64,000 bases of DNA. It comes from Hymenobacter sp. DG25A (GTDB lineage Bacteria > Bacteroidota > Bacteroidia > Cytophagales > Hymenobacteraceae). The stretch lies in the NCBI RefSeq assembly GCF_001280305.1, contig NZ_CP012623.1, positions 2,418,001-2,482,000 on the forward strand, read 5' to 3'. Below, one piece after another: positions 1 through 8,743 of the stretch (positions are counted from its first letter, which is position 1; the number at the start of each line of letters is the position of its first letter). A model generated the notes under the pieces. The model saw nothing but the letters and a program-made list of their open reading frames with translations. It searched no databases and was not told the origin of the DNA. Both the position numbers and the translations under genes were made by a program.

Positions 1-1727
1 GCGTTATTATCCTGATATATCCGACCAGTAATCAGGTTTAGTGTGTCAACTTTTGTTGCATTAGAGTTATATATATAGATTAAATCAGAACCCGTAGGAA
101 TAGCTACTAAATGTGAGCCCTGCGCATTAATAGTCAATCTATCTGTATAACTACCGACAACAGTAGTTGCCGTCTCACTGTTAGAACCGTACACTCGTAG
201 GCCATTTTCTCCTCTATTTCCATTGATGTACACATTACCCAAACCATCAACCGCTAGCCCTACTACGGCACCTTGAGATGGTGAAAAATCCTCTGAAGTA
301 GTTTCCGCCCCAAAGGCGCGTACCAGTTTACCGCCAGCCGTGAATTTTTGTATACGCTGGCCTTCATAATCGGCTACATACACATTACCCCGGATGTCTA
401 CTGCTACAGCAAGTGGAATCCAAACTTCACCCTTTCCTTTTCCCCATTTTCCAATTGAGGCTACAAGCAAACCATTTGGATTGATTTTCCGCACACAGCC
501 CCCATAGTAATCAGCCAGATAAAGATTACCCATAGCATCTACCGCAAAGTCGGTATAGATGTCATCACCACCTATGTTAGGCGGAGTATAAGATGTAAGG
601 TAATTGCCCTCCGAATCAAATTTCTGAATAAAATAATCATATTTACTATTAAATCCGGCATAGCCCGATAAGGTGTAGATATTTCCCAAAAGATCTATTT
701 TGATTGCTCTAACCCCTCTTGCAAATTTACCTGCACCAATTTCTAACAGTTTTTCGCCCGTAGCAGAATATTTCAGAAGTTTAAGACTCAGATAATCGAA
801 AATATAAAAGTTGCCAAATTCATCCTGTGCGACATCGGAATAAGCTGTTAAGTGTCCCCAGCGTGCTAATAACTCTCCCTCAGGGTTAACTTTTAAAATA
901 GAAGAACTATTTACTTGATGTGCAGGACTGGTAATCAAAAAATTACCCTTAGAGTCCAATGCCATTGCACTCTTTGTTTCCGTTATTATTTTCTCTCCTA
1001 AATCACCAATGTACTGGCCCTGTTGATTGAATTTTTCAATTTTATTATGGCGAAGTGTTGATATATAGATCGTACCATTCTTATCTATCAAACCATGAGT
1101 TATATCATCTTTATAAACAGCCTGAAGATTAATTGTATCCTCTACTTGGCCTTGCTTATTCAGCTTTAATACAGAGTAATCTTCGCAAAAAGCGTAGAAA
1201 AATCCAGCTTCATCTATTGCGCCCGCTACAACTCCTCTACCATATTCCCCTATCTGGCGGGAATATACAACTTGTCCCGTGTTGGCTACTTTCTGCAGTA
1301 AATAATAACTATCAAAAGTGTAGGTTACACCTTGTTGATCAACTGCTAATACTTGAAGTTCCCTATATAGTGTTGTATCTGGATCTGCACTGTACTTAGC
1401 TACCAACTTTCCTTTAGAATCATACTGGCTAATACTATCAGCATAAGTATAACTAGTGGACACGTACACATTACCAGCCCGGTCTACCCCAAAAGAGCCC
1501 GGTCGCGTTTTAGGTATGGTAAGTAAATACTGTCCTTCGGAATTGAGTTTAGTAATATGATCAAATTCCATTATATAGATATTATCTTGCCCATCTACAC
1601 CTATATCATAAGGAAAATCAATTGGCACACCTACCCTTTTATCTAGCTGAAAGGCGGGCACCTGCGCTAAGCAAGAATCCGAAAAAAAGATAATAAGAAG
1701 TAAAAACAGAGGTAGAAATTTATTCAT
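1..1727 (-). CDS. Secreted NHL-repeat (beta-propeller) protein, 3' end outside window
   Basis: This open frame begins at the ATG at 1727 and is still open at base 1, giving 575 codons and no stop. The first 22 residues form a Sec signal peptide (MNKF, hydrophobic core, then CLAQ). The rest holds about eleven copies of a roughly 45-residue unit with a core like VDxxGNxYV, for example AVDAMGNLYLADYYGG and AVDIRGNVYVADYEG; this is the NHL/6-bladed propeller signature. The last visible residues (TGRIYQDNNA) resemble the start of a SdrD-B-like or carboxypeptidase-regulatory domain, so more domains, perhaps a T9SS sorting signal, may lie beyond the edge. NHL proteins usually bind partners or glycans; no enzymatic role is visible. 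Its A+T content is higher than that of genes from 2 kb onward. The family call is firm; the function is unknown. Confidence 0.8.
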   Translation of the reverse strand, partial: MNKFLPLFLLLIIFFSDSCLAQVPAFQLDKRVGVPIDFPYDIGVDGQDNIYIMEFDHITKLNSEGQYLLTIPKTRPGSFGVDRAGNVYVSTSYTYADSISQYDSKGKLVAKYSADPDTTLYRELQVLAVDQQGVTYTFDSYYLLQKVANTGQVVYSRQIGEYGRGVVAGAIDEAGFFYAFCEDYSVLKLNKQGQVEDTINLQAVYKDDITHGLIDKNGTIYISTLRHNKIEKFNQQGQYIGDLGEKIITETKSAMALDSKGNFLITSPAHQVNSSSILKVNPEGELLARWGHLTAYSDVAQDEFGNFYIFDYLSLKLLKYSATGEKLLEIGAGKFARGVRAIKIDLLGNIYTLSGYAGFNSKYDYFIQKFDSEGNYLTSYTPPNIGGDDIYTDFAVDAMGNLYLADYYGGCVRKINPNGLLVASIGKWGKGKGEVWIPLAVAVDIRGNVYVADYEGQRIQKFTAGGKLVRAFGAETTSEDFSPSQGAVVGLAVDGLGNVYINGNRGENGLRVYGSNSETATTVVGSYTDRLTINAQGSHLVAIPTGSDLIYIYNSNATKVDTLNLITGRIYQDNN

Positions 1728-1940
1728 ATACAGTTATTAAACATCGTTACAAAACAACCACATTATCTCTTAAATATCCAATTTTCAGTAGATTATTTAC
1801 CTCTTACCCTATATGCCGTTTTATGAATCATATTTTTGGGTCCATCTATTCATCTGAGGCATGTTCCGGTCCGATCGATTCTATAATTGTTCCATCACTA
1901 GAAAGCGCTTCTGAATTACCTATTTAGAGGCTAAGTAGTT

Positions 1941-2816
1941 TCAATACGTCTTGGTCATATCCTCCGGCACCACCAGCACATAATCCGCTTTCTGCCGATT
2001 CTCCTTATCCAGCTCTTTTAACTGCTCCTGCGAAACGGTGCTGATGGTCATAATGCGCAGCTGGGGCTCGGCCTGGCGCAGGTACCACACAATGCCGTCG
2101 TGGTTATCGGAGTGGTAGCTGCCGTTGAAGTGCAGCAGGAGCTGGCCGGGCTGACGGCTTTGGCGGATGAAGTAGGCCATGGTGGCATCCTTTAGTGCTT
2201 GCGCCTGAATGATGTTCTGCACCGCGCTGGCATGGGCAGCATCCGAGCCAAACATCTTGCGCATGTTCTGGTAGCCGGGCAGGTCAAAATCAACGGTGAT
2301 AGGTAAGGGCGCCAGCCAGGCTTTTTCATTGGCTGTCAGGGTATCAAGGGCGGTGAGGCTGCCTTTGGCTACTAGGGAGGCAAAGCGGCGCGGCACGTTG
2401 GTGCCTACCACGCGCAGCTTTTGCTGCCGGGCCAGTTGGAGGAGCGGTTTATAGTCGGTGGGGTAATTGGGCCAGGGGCGGCTTTGGGCTTCAAACTCCT
2501 TCTCGTCCAGCTCGCCTACGTTGTACTGCTCTACCAAGGGCTGCACGTCTCGCTCAAACATTTCCAGGCCCAGCACCAGCTGCCCTTGCCTGAGCTGGGC
2601 CAGGTCGCGGGCTACCTGCAGCTCCAGCCAGTGGGCCATGGCATCGTTGTGCTGCTCCCCAAACAGCACTACATCGGCCTTGACCAGCTCTTTCAGCATT
2701 TTAGCGTAGCGCACCGGGCGGCCTGCACCTGTGAACAGCCGATAGGCCGGTTTATCGGCAGCGGTAAAGCTGGCTAGCAGCAGAGCGAGGGGAAGCAGCA
2801 GTTTGGAGGATATCAT
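1941..2816 (-). CDS. ChaN-like haem-binding uptake (Tiki superfamily) protein
   Basis: The 291-residue product matches the ChaN/cofactor haem-binding family (PF04187). It has a Sec signal peptide (MISSKLLLPLALLLASFTAA), the family motif VLFGEQHND near residue 50 and a C-terminal YHSDNHDGIVWYL segment. ChaN of Campylobacter is a lipoprotein that binds stacked haems; here no lipobox cysteine follows the signal peptide, so the protein is probably periplasmic. I chose the ATG at 2816 because it puts the signal peptide at the N-terminus; an upstream in-frame start at 2846 would only add ten residues. It lies downstream of an ABC exporter but is separated from it by a hairpin, so it is probably its own unit. 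Iron or haem handling is inferred from the family alone. Confidence 0.8.
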   Translation of the reverse strand: MISSKLLLPLALLLASFTAADKPAYRLFTGAGRPVRYAKMLKELVKADVVLFGEQHNDAMAHWLELQVARDLAQLRQGQLVLGLEMFERDVQPLVEQYNVGELDEKEFEAQSRPWPNYPTDYKPLLQLARQQKLRVVGTNVPRRFASLVAKGSLTALDTLTANEKAWLAPLPITVDFDLPGYQNMRKMFGSDAAHASAVQNIIQAQALKDATMAYFIRQSRQPGQLLLHFNGSYHSDNHDGIVWYLRQAEPQLRIMTISTVSQEQLKELDKENRQKADYVLVVPEDMTKTY

Positions 2817-2858
2817 ACAGACAACATGCAAGGCCGGGAACAGCAACGAAGCTACGTA

Positions 2859-2904
2859 GAAAGCCCCGATGCCAGTCTGCGGGTGCAGCTACATCGGGGC
2901 TTTC
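2859..2904 (-). terminator. Hairpin terminator after the ABC permease
   Basis: GAAAGCCCCGATG (2859-2871) and CATCGGGGCTTTC (2892-2904) form a perfect 13-bp stem with a 20-nt loop, 22 bases past the stop of the permease gene. The U-run is short, so efficiency is uncertain. Confidence 0.65.
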
Positions 2905-2926
2905 CACTAACAATTCAGAGGCTGAT

Positions 2927-4261
2927 TTAGCCTTTGTAAAACAGCCAGCGCGACAGCTCGCGGTAATTCACCTTCTTGCCATACATGAGAATACCCACGC
3001 GGTAGATGCGGCCGGCAATCCAGATGGCAAATACAAACCCGATAATCAGCAGCAGCATAGACAGGCCCAGCTGCCAGGCGGGCACGCCGCCAAACGGCAG
3101 GCGCATCATCATAGCAATGGGCGAGGTCAGGGGAAACATGGACATCCAGAACGCCACCGAACCGTTGGGATTGGTAGTGAGCACAGCTTGCGACACTACA
3201 AACGTGAGAACCAGCGGCATGGTCACGGGCATCATAAACTGCTGGGTATCGGTTTCGCTATCCACGGCCGAGCCAATGGCGCCGAATAAGGCTCCGTAGA
3301 AAAGGTAGCCGCCCAGGAAATAGAACAGGAAGCAGGCTATCAGCAAGGGCATATTCAGATCAGCGCTGGCCAGTGCCTGCGAGAATTTGGCCGCTACATT
3401 TTCCTGCTTGGCCGCCTGATCCTGTGTGGTAGTGGGGCGCACCAGGGCCGTGGTGCGGGACGCGCGGTCTTCCACAATCTTATCTGGACTGATAGAGCCG
3501 GCCATAACCGAGCTGACACCTATGGATAGCAGCACCCAAAGGGCCAGCTGCGTGAAGCCTACGGCGGCAATACCCAGCACTTTGCCCATCATCAGCTGAA
3601 AGGGCTTCACAGAGGAAATAACTACCTCCACAATGCGGCTGGTCTTTTCTTCCATTACCCCGCGCATAATCTGCACGCCGTAAATGAAGATGAAGATGTA
3701 AATGAGGAAGCCAAAGAAATAGGCCACGCCGGTACTGATGCCGGTGCTGGAGCTTTTCTCCCCATCGTCGCTCAGGCTCACGGTTTGCAGGTCTACGTCG
3801 GCCTTCAGGTTATCCAGCACGGACCGGTCGATGCCGGCGGCGCGCAGGCGCTGGGTTTCAATGGCTTTATTGACGGCGCGGTTAATGTCGTTTTCGAGCG
3901 ACATGCCCAGCCCTTTCCGCGAAAACACCTGGAAGCCGGTGGGGTTGGCGGCATCCAGCTTGGGCACGTACAGCAGGGCATCGTACTTCGCCTTTTTAAA
4001 CTCGGCTTTCGCTGTGGCCAGGTCCGCCGATACCCGCGTAAAGCTGATATCGTCCTTGGGCTCGGGCAGTCTTTCGGTGAAGAGGCCACCGGCATCCGCC
4101 ACGGCCACTACTTTGCCCCCATCCGACATTTTGGCAATCAGCAAGGGTACTGCAAACAGCCCTACGGTGAGCAGCGGCCCGATCAGGGACATGATAATAA
4201 AACTCTTTTTGCGCACGCGGGTCAGGTATTCGCGCTGTACGATAAGCCAGATTTTGGACAT
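2927..4261 (-). CDS. ABC-2 type transporter permease (NatB-like)
   Basis: This 444-residue integral membrane protein has the ABC2_membrane_3 layout. One N-terminal helix (about residues 20-42) follows the basic start MSKIWLIVQREYLTRVRKKS; then comes a large extracytoplasmic domain (about 45-175) and five or six C-terminal helices. It includes the family's RGVMEEKTSRIVEVV segment near residue 200. The gene for its ATPase partner lies 68 bp upstream on the same strand, so the two form an exporter resembling NatAB of Bacillus (sodium export). The substrate cannot be read from sequence; such pairs in Bacteroidota are often of unknown cargo. A hairpin follows the stop. Confidence 0.85.
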   Translation of the reverse strand: MSKIWLIVQREYLTRVRKKSFIIMSLIGPLLTVGLFAVPLLIAKMSDGGKVVAVADAGGLFTERLPEPKDDISFTRVSADLATAKAEFKKAKYDALLYVPKLDAANPTGFQVFSRKGLGMSLENDINRAVNKAIETQRLRAAGIDRSVLDNLKADVDLQTVSLSDDGEKSSSTGISTGVAYFFGFLIYIFIFIYGVQIMRGVMEEKTSRIVEVVISSVKPFQLMMGKVLGIAAVGFTQLALWVLLSIGVSSVMAGSISPDKIVEDRASRTTALVRPTTTQDQAAKQENVAAKFSQALASADLNMPLLIACFLFYFLGGYLFYGALFGAIGSAVDSETDTQQFMMPVTMPLVLTFVVSQAVLTTNPNGSVAFWMSMFPLTSPIAMMMRLPFGGVPAWQLGLSMLLLIIGFVFAIWIAGRIYRVGILMYGKKVNYRELSRWLFYKG

Positions 4262-4329
4262 GATATTTTTAGGAGCTAGGAGCAGGAAGTCAGAAGAAAA
4301 AGCGTGTTATCGGAGCAGCACAGAGCCTA

Positions 4330-5286
4330 TCAGCTTCTGGCTACCAGCTCCTCTTCCTGGGGCACATAGTCGGGGTGAGTTTCTTGCACCCGGCGAATGA
4401 AGATGTCATTGATGCTGGGCACCTTCTCGCGGAACGTGTGCACCTCCACGTTGGCCGGCCCGATGAGGTAGCGCAGCAGGTCGTTGGGCGTGCCGTGCAC
4501 AATGCGGATGCGGTCGTAGAAGTGGCCGTTTTCCCGCTCTTTGTGCTCTATCACTTCAAAATCGGGGTGTACTACTATCAGGCGGCCGCGGCCTTCTACC
4601 TCGTAGGTCTGCGTACGGTAGGCGTTGCGCACCTCACTTACGGGACCATCCAGCACCTTTTTGGAGCGGTTAATCAGGGCAATATGGTCGCACATTTCCT
4701 CCACCGATTCCATGCGGTGCGTGGAGAAGATAATGCTGGCGCCCCGGTCGCGCATGGCCAGGATTTCGTCTTTCAGCAGGTTGGCATTAATGGGGTCGAA
4801 GCCTGAAAAAGGCTCGTCCAGAATCACCAGCGTGGGGTCGTGCACCACAGTGGCAATAAACTGCACCTTCTGCTGCATGCCTTTAGAGAGGTCCTCAATA
4901 TTCTTATCAGCCCATCCCTTAATATCAAAGCGCTCCAGCCAGCCTTTGATTTTGTGCCGGGCCTCATCCTTCTTGATGCCTTTCAGCTGAGCCAGGTACA
5001 GGAGTTGCTCCCCTACCTTCATCTTCTTATAGAGGCCGCGCTCCTCGGGCAAATAGCCAATCTGGCCAATGTGCGAGGGGTTCAGTCGTTCCCCGCGAAA
5101 CAGGATTTCACCGGAATCGGCCCCGGTAATCTGGGTGATGATGCGGATGAGGGAGGTTTTGCCAGCGCCATTGGGCCCCAGCAACCCGAAGATGGAGCCT
5201 TCCGGCACCTCCAGGCTTACCCCATCCAGGGCAGTGTGGCTGGCGTACTGTTTATGTACGTCAATAACTTGAAGAATTGGTTTCAC
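4330..5286 (-). CDS. ABC transporter ATP-binding protein (NatA-like)
   Basis: This 318-residue cytoplasmic ATPase drives the adjacent NatB-like permease. It shows Walker A GLLGPNGAGKTSL near residue 35, the signature LSKGMQQKVQ near 135, Walker B LVILDEPFSGFDP near 155 and the switch histidine in STHRMESVEEMCD. The C-terminal 90 residues form the DUF4162-like extension common in NatA and gliding (GldA-like) ATPases. It is the first gene of a two-gene unit. The start MKPILQVIDVHKQYASHTAL is typical of the family. Confidence 0.9.
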   Translation of the reverse strand: MKPILQVIDVHKQYASHTALDGVSLEVPEGSIFGLLGPNGAGKTSLIRIITQITGADSGEILFRGERLNPSHIGQIGYLPEERGLYKKMKVGEQLLYLAQLKGIKKDEARHKIKGWLERFDIKGWADKNIEDLSKGMQQKVQFIATVVHDPTLVILDEPFSGFDPINANLLKDEILAMRDRGASIIFSTHRMESVEEMCDHIALINRSKKVLDGPVSEVRNAYRTQTYEVEGRGRLIVVHPDFEVIEHKERENGHFYDRIRIVHGTPNDLLRYLIGPANVEVHTFREKVPSINDIFIRRVQETHPDYVPQEEELVARS

Positions 5287-5368
5287 GGCTGAAAGGATCT
5301 GTGGACGATTTTGGGGGCTAATGTAGGTGTTTTGCTATGTTTATCATGCCAGAGGCCAACCCATTATT

Positions 5369-6007
5369 TTATTCTTCCAACTCGCGCAGGGTAGTCTCTA
5401 GCTGGTCTAAGTATTGGCCGTAGCGCCGCTGCTGCATGCGCTGGTCTACATACAGCAACCCGGTAATCAGCATTACGATGGCTAAAATGACCAGAATAGT
5501 TAGGGGCCAGTCTATAGTTCCCTGGTGCAAAGCCTGCACAATAGTGTCGTAGCGGATATAAAAACCCACCAGAATAATCGAGGCCAGAAACAGCATACCG
5601 GCATTCATTTTAGTAGTCATCAGGATTCGTATCTGGTGAATTGACTGTCTTAGGTGGGTATAAGTAGAGGCATCCCCAGCCTGCAACTGGGTTAGGAGTC
5701 GCCGCTGGCGGTAGGTAGTCCACGCCATGAAGACCACCATCAGGCCCACGCAGATATAGAGCAGCAGTTGGGCCAGGAAGACTGTATCACTCAGATAGCG
5801 GTTCATCAGGTTGGCAACATTAGCCAAATTCAGCACCAGAACGAACAGTAGCATCCGCTGCTCTTTGCGGGCGTTGCGTAACATTTGGCTCAGAGGCGTA
5901 TCGGTTTGACTGGCTAGCATGGCTTGTAACTTTTTCTGAGTGAGAGAAGGTTCGGAGGGGCCAGCGGGTTGTTCCTGCCAGCGGCGGCGGAGGTCGTCGA
6001 GTTCCAT
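5369..6007 (-). CDS. Four-helix membrane protein coupled to an ECF sigma factor
   Basis: I do not recognise a named family. The 212-residue protein has a soluble N-terminal segment of about 50 residues (MELDDLRRRWQEQPAGPSEP) and four predicted transmembrane helices near residues 50-70, 75-100, 133-153 and 165-187. A short basic, glutamine-rich tail ends in LEE. Its ATG shares one base with the stop of the sigma-factor gene (TGATG), so the two are almost certainly co-translated. That position is where an anti-sigma factor normally sits, and the soluble N-terminus before the helices is compatible with one. However, no zinc-binding HxxxCxxC motif is present, so the anti-sigma role is only an inference. 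Confidence 0.7.
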   Translation of the reverse strand: MELDDLRRRWQEQPAGPSEPSLTQKKLQAMLASQTDTPLSQMLRNARKEQRMLLFVLVLNLANVANLMNRYLSDTVFLAQLLLYICVGLMVVFMAWTTYRQRRLLTQLQAGDASTYTHLRQSIHQIRILMTTKMNAGMLFLASIILVGFYIRYDTIVQALHQGTIDWPLTILVILAIVMLITGLLYVDQRMQQRRYGQYLDQLETTLRELEE

Positions 6008-6507
6008 CAGGCGGGTTGGGTTAAAAGTTGGCGAAGCTTGTCCTGTACACGATGCATCTTTACCCGCACATTATTTTGGGTAATGCCCAGGATATCGGCC
6101 ATTTCCTCGTAGGTGCGCTCTTCCAGATACAGCAGCACAAAGGCCTTTTCTACATCGGAGAGTTGCTCTATAGCCCGGTACAGCTCGGCCAGGTCATCAG
6201 CATCGGGGCCGGATTCCGGTGGCAATGGCACATCAGTCGCGGCCGCATCCAGCCGGCCAGTGGCGGGGCTGCGCGCACGGTGCCGGAGCGCCGAAATGGC
6301 CACGTTCAGGGCAATGCGGTAGAGCCAGGTGCTTACCTTGGCGCGCCCCTGAAAGCTGGGCCACGCGCGCCACAGCTGCAGCACTATTTCCTGGTACAGA
6401 TCCTGCTGGTCATCGGCATCAGCCCCATATACGCGGGTTACCCGCCGCAGCAAGGGCTGGTACTGGTTCAGAACAGCCAGGAAATCCGGCGAAGCATCAG
6501 CAGACAT
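6007..6507 (-). CDS. ECF-type RNA polymerase sigma-70 factor
   Basis: This 166-residue protein has the two-domain ECF layout. Sigma region 2 is at about residues 15-85, with DLYQEIVLQLWRAWPSF and the -10-binding WLYRIALNVAISALR helix. Region 4 is at about 110-160, with the helix-turn-helix LSDVEKAFVLLYLEERTYEE followed by MADILGITQNNVRVKMHR. A variable linker rich in A, P and D joins them. It redirects RNA polymerase to a stress or envelope regulon not identifiable here. The next gene, a four-helix membrane protein, starts on the last base of its stop codon and may control its activity. Confidence 0.9.
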   Translation of the reverse strand: MSADASPDFLAVLNQYQPLLRRVTRVYGADADDQQDLYQEIVLQLWRAWPSFQGRAKVSTWLYRIALNVAISALRHRARSPATGRLDAAATDVPLPPESGPDADDLAELYRAIEQLSDVEKAFVLLYLEERTYEEMADILGITQNNVRVKMHRVQDKLRQLLTQPA

Positions 6508-6628
6508 AGCGGCAGGGTTTGGCTTATCAGTCGCCGCTCCGGCTTCAACATTACAACTCCTGCCAGATATTTTTTTCAGGAGCCCCTCACCCCGCTGTCA
6601 TCCTACCCCAGTTTCCTTCCTCATTCTA

Positions 6629-6734
6629 CCTGTCATCCTGAGCTTTGCGAAGGACCTTATCACGTCTGAACGATAATCGTAACCACGACTTGTGCTAGCG
6701 TGAGAAGGTCCTTCGCAAAGCTCAGGATGACAGG
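6629..6734. repeat. REP-like palindromic element, copy 1
   Basis: A 29-bp arm beginning CTGTCATCCTGAGCTTTGCG at 6630 is matched almost perfectly by its reverse complement ending at 6733. The middle carries a smaller palindrome, ACGATAATCGT. The element fills much of the 305-bp gene-free gap between the sigma-factor gene and dnaJ. A second, diverged copy lies at 9796-9885, sharing the pattern GTCATCCkGAGC...GCGnAGGACCT and a central GAACGA...ATCGT. Two related copies in non-coding gaps suggest a dispersed REP/BIME-type family. No transposase is nearby. Confidence 0.8.
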
Positions 6735-6758
6735 CATTTGGTGTTACTCCAAACACAA

Positions 6759-6793
6759 AAAAGCCCGGCTTCCAAACTGGAAACCGGGCTTTT
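6759..6793 (-). terminator. Terminator downstream of dnaJ
   Basis: AAAAGCCCGG with TTCCA pairs with TGGAA and CCGGGCTTTT, a strong stem with U-rich flanks on both strands, 20 bases past the dnaJ stop. It could also act on read-through from the other strand. Confidence 0.8.
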
Positions 6794-6812
6794 CTATCGT
6801 TAGCGCAGGCGC

Positions 6813-7952
6813 TTACTGGAAGTACTCCTTTACTTTCTCAAAGAAGCCTTTATCGTTTTTACCGGGGTTGGGCGTGAAGTTGCGCGAGTCCCGCAGACGC
6901 TCCAGCAGCTCCCGCTCTTCGCCGGTTACGTTCTTCGGCGTCCAGACATTTAGATGGATAAGCTGGTCGCCGCGGCCATAGCCATTCAGGTCTTTGATGC
7001 CTTTGCCGCGCAGGCGCAGGATCTTGCCGGGCTGGGTACCGGGGTCCACCTTAATTTTGACTTTGCCTTCGATGGTAGGCACCTCAATGTTAGCGCCCAG
7101 GGCGGCATCTACGAACGAAATGTACTGCTCGTACATGATGTTGTTGCCGTCGCGCCGTAGCACTTCGTGCGGCTCCTCCTCAATTTGAATGAGCAGGTCG
7201 CCGGGCACACCGCCGCGCTCGGGGTAGTTGCCTTTGCCGCTCATGGAGAGCTGCATGCCTTCCGCTACGCCGGCCGGGATGTTGATTGGAATGATTTCTT
7301 CCTGCAGCTGACGGCCTTCGCCGTGGCATACGTCGCACTTGCTGGTTACTACTTTGCCTTCGCCGTTACAGGTGGGGCAGGTAGAAGAGCTCACCATCTG
7401 GCCCAGCATGGTGTTTACCACCCGCTTTACCTGGCCCTGGCCGTGGCAGGTGCTGCAGTCTTTCAGGTCGGTGCCGTTTTTGGCGCCGGTGCCGGAGCAA
7501 GGGGCACACGCTACGTAGCGCTTCACCTTGATTTTTTTCTCTACGCCGTTGGCTACCTCTTCCAGGTCCAGCTTCAGCTTGATGCGCAGGTTAGAACCTT
7601 TGCGCACGCGCCGGCCGCCTTGTCCGCGGCCACCACCGCCAAAGAATCCCTCGAAGCCGCCCCCGCCGAAGATGTCGCCGAACTGGGAGAAGATGTCTTC
7701 CATGTTGGGGCCACCGCCATTGCCGCCCACACCCTGATGGCCGAAACGGTCGTATCGGGCCCGCTTTTGCTCGTCAGACAGTACTTCGTAGGCCTCAGCG
7801 GCTTCCTTAAACTTGTCCTCGGCAGTAGGGTCGTCGGGGTTTTTATCAGGGTGATATTTGATGGCCACCTTGCGGTAGGCCTTCTTTATCTCGTCGCCCG
7901 CCGCGGTTTTGGCCACACCCAACACCTCGTAATAGTCTCGCTTCGTTGCCAT
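6813..7952 (-). CDS. dnaJ: Chaperone protein DnaJ
   Basis: This 379-residue Hsp40 co-chaperone stimulates DnaK ATPase activity and delivers unfolded clients. The J domain (1-70) carries the HPD motif in [12 protein letters not shown] Gly/Phe-rich stretch (about 75-115) follows. The zinc domain has all four CxxCxGxG repeats ([32 protein letters not shown]), and the C-terminal substrate-binding domain is complete. The length matches type I DnaJ. It follows grpE by 51 bp on the same strand, so the two form a heat-shock operon; dnaK is not in the window. Confidence 0.97.
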   Translation of the reverse strand: MATKRDYYEVLGVAKTAAGDEIKKAYRKVAIKYHPDKNPDDPTAEDKFKEAAEAYEVLSDEQKRARYDRFGHQGVGGNGGGPNMEDIFSQFGDIFGGGGFEGFFGGGGRGQGGRRVRKGSNLRIKLKLDLEEVANGVEKKIKVKRYVACAPCSGTGAKNGTDLKDCSTCHGQGQVKRVVNTMLGQMVSSSTCPTCNGEGKVVTSKCDVCHGEGRQLQEEIIPINIPAGVAEGMQLSMSGKGNYPERGGVPGDLLIQIEEEPHEVLRRDGNNIMYEQYISFVDAALGANIEVPTIEGKVKIKVDPGTQPGKILRLRGKGIKDLNGYGRGDQLIHLNVWTPKNVTGEERELLERLRDSRNFTPNPGKNDKGFFEKVKEYFQ

Positions 7953-8003
7953 TGTTTTGTTACTCGTCTGTCATGCTTTTCTTGGTTTGCATGACGAATA
8001 TTG

Positions 8004-8594
8004 TTACTGGCCTAATACTACTTTGGCGTGCCGGATAACCTTGTCGCCCAGGTAGTAGCCTTTTTCAATCTCATCCACAATCTTGCCCTTCAGGTCTTCG
8101 GAAGGAGCCGGAATCTGAGTGATGGCCTCGTGCAGCTCCGGGTCAAACGCCCCGCCCTTGGCTTCCATCGAAACCAGGCCTTTTTGCTGCAGCGTTTTGG
8201 CGAGCTTGCCATGGATAATGTCGATGCTTTCGCGCACGGCGTTGATATCGTCGGTATCCTTGGTGAAGTTGCGGGCGCGGTCAAAATCATCGAGCACGGG
8301 CAGCAAGGCCACCATCAGCTCCTGATTGGCCGTTTTGAACAGGTCCGTGCGCTCTTTGGTGGTACGGCGCTTGTAGTTTTCAAACTCGGCCGCCATGCGC
8401 AGGTATTTGTCCTTCAAATCAGCCAGTTCTGCATCGGTTTTAGACTCGGCCTGTTTGGGCGCGCCTTCTACCTCGCCTAGATCGGGGGCATTGGGGTCTT
8501 CGGGCAACTCGCCGGCAACATGGTCGGTGGCAGCACCGGAAGTATTTTGGTCGTTCTGCAACTCGTCGGGGTGTGGTACTTTATCGTCAGCCAT
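8004..8594 (-). CDS. grpE: Nucleotide exchange factor GrpE
   Basis: GrpE releases ADP from DnaK. From the ATG at 8594 (MADDKVPHPDE) the product is 196 residues. It has an acidic disordered N-terminus of about 60 residues, a long coiled coil (ADLKDKYLRMAAEFENYKRR, a GrpE signature) and a C-terminal beta-wing with ELHEAITQIP and GYYLGDKVIRHAKVVL. In-frame ATGs at 8636 and 8687 would add basic residues lacking family resemblance, and the latter falls inside an inverted repeat at 8661-8694, so the internal start is preferred. It is co-transcribed with dnaJ. Confidence 0.95.
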   Translation of the reverse strand: MADDKVPHPDELQNDQNTSGAATDHVAGELPEDPNAPDLGEVEGAPKQAESKTDAELADLKDKYLRMAAEFENYKRRTTKERTDLFKTANQELMVALLPVLDDFDRARNFTKDTDDINAVRESIDIIHGKLAKTLQQKGLVSMEAKGGAFDPELHEAITQIPAPSEDLKGKIVDEIEKGYYLGDKVIRHAKVVLGQ

Positions 8595-8660
8595 TTTCGC
8601 TTGAAATCGTCGGAATGGGTTGAATCGGTTGGACATAAGCAACTGCGGCAGGCACAAGGA

Positions 8661-8694
8661 ACCTGCCAAATGCCCGGCAGGTGTCAATTTGGCA
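8661..8694. promoter_or_regulatory. Interleaved inverted repeats upstream of grpE
   Basis: TGCCAAAT (8664-8671) and ATTTGGCA (8687-8694) form a perfect 8-bp inverted repeat with a 15-nt spacer. Interleaved with it, ACCTGCC (8661-8667) pairs with GGCAGGT (8676-8682). The site lies 67-100 bases before the grpE start. It does not match CIRCE. It could be an operator or an RNA structure in the grpE leader; the function is inferred from position only. Confidence 0.4.
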
Positions 8695-8743
8695 CAACAA
8701 CCTTACCCAACAGGCATTTAGTTCGGAAATTACGGCCGAAGTC

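Noticed and set aside
1133..1399. Small 88-codon plus-strand frame
   Set aside because: It is antisense to the NHL-repeat gene, has no start context and shows no recognisable features.
8661..8694. CIRCE element
   Set aside because: The repeat is TGCCAAAT/ATTTGGCA, not TTAGCACTC/GAGTGCTAA.
8681..8705. Possible sigma-54 promoter (TTTGGCAC) near grpE
   Set aside because: The required GC/TTGC element is not at the right distance on either strand.
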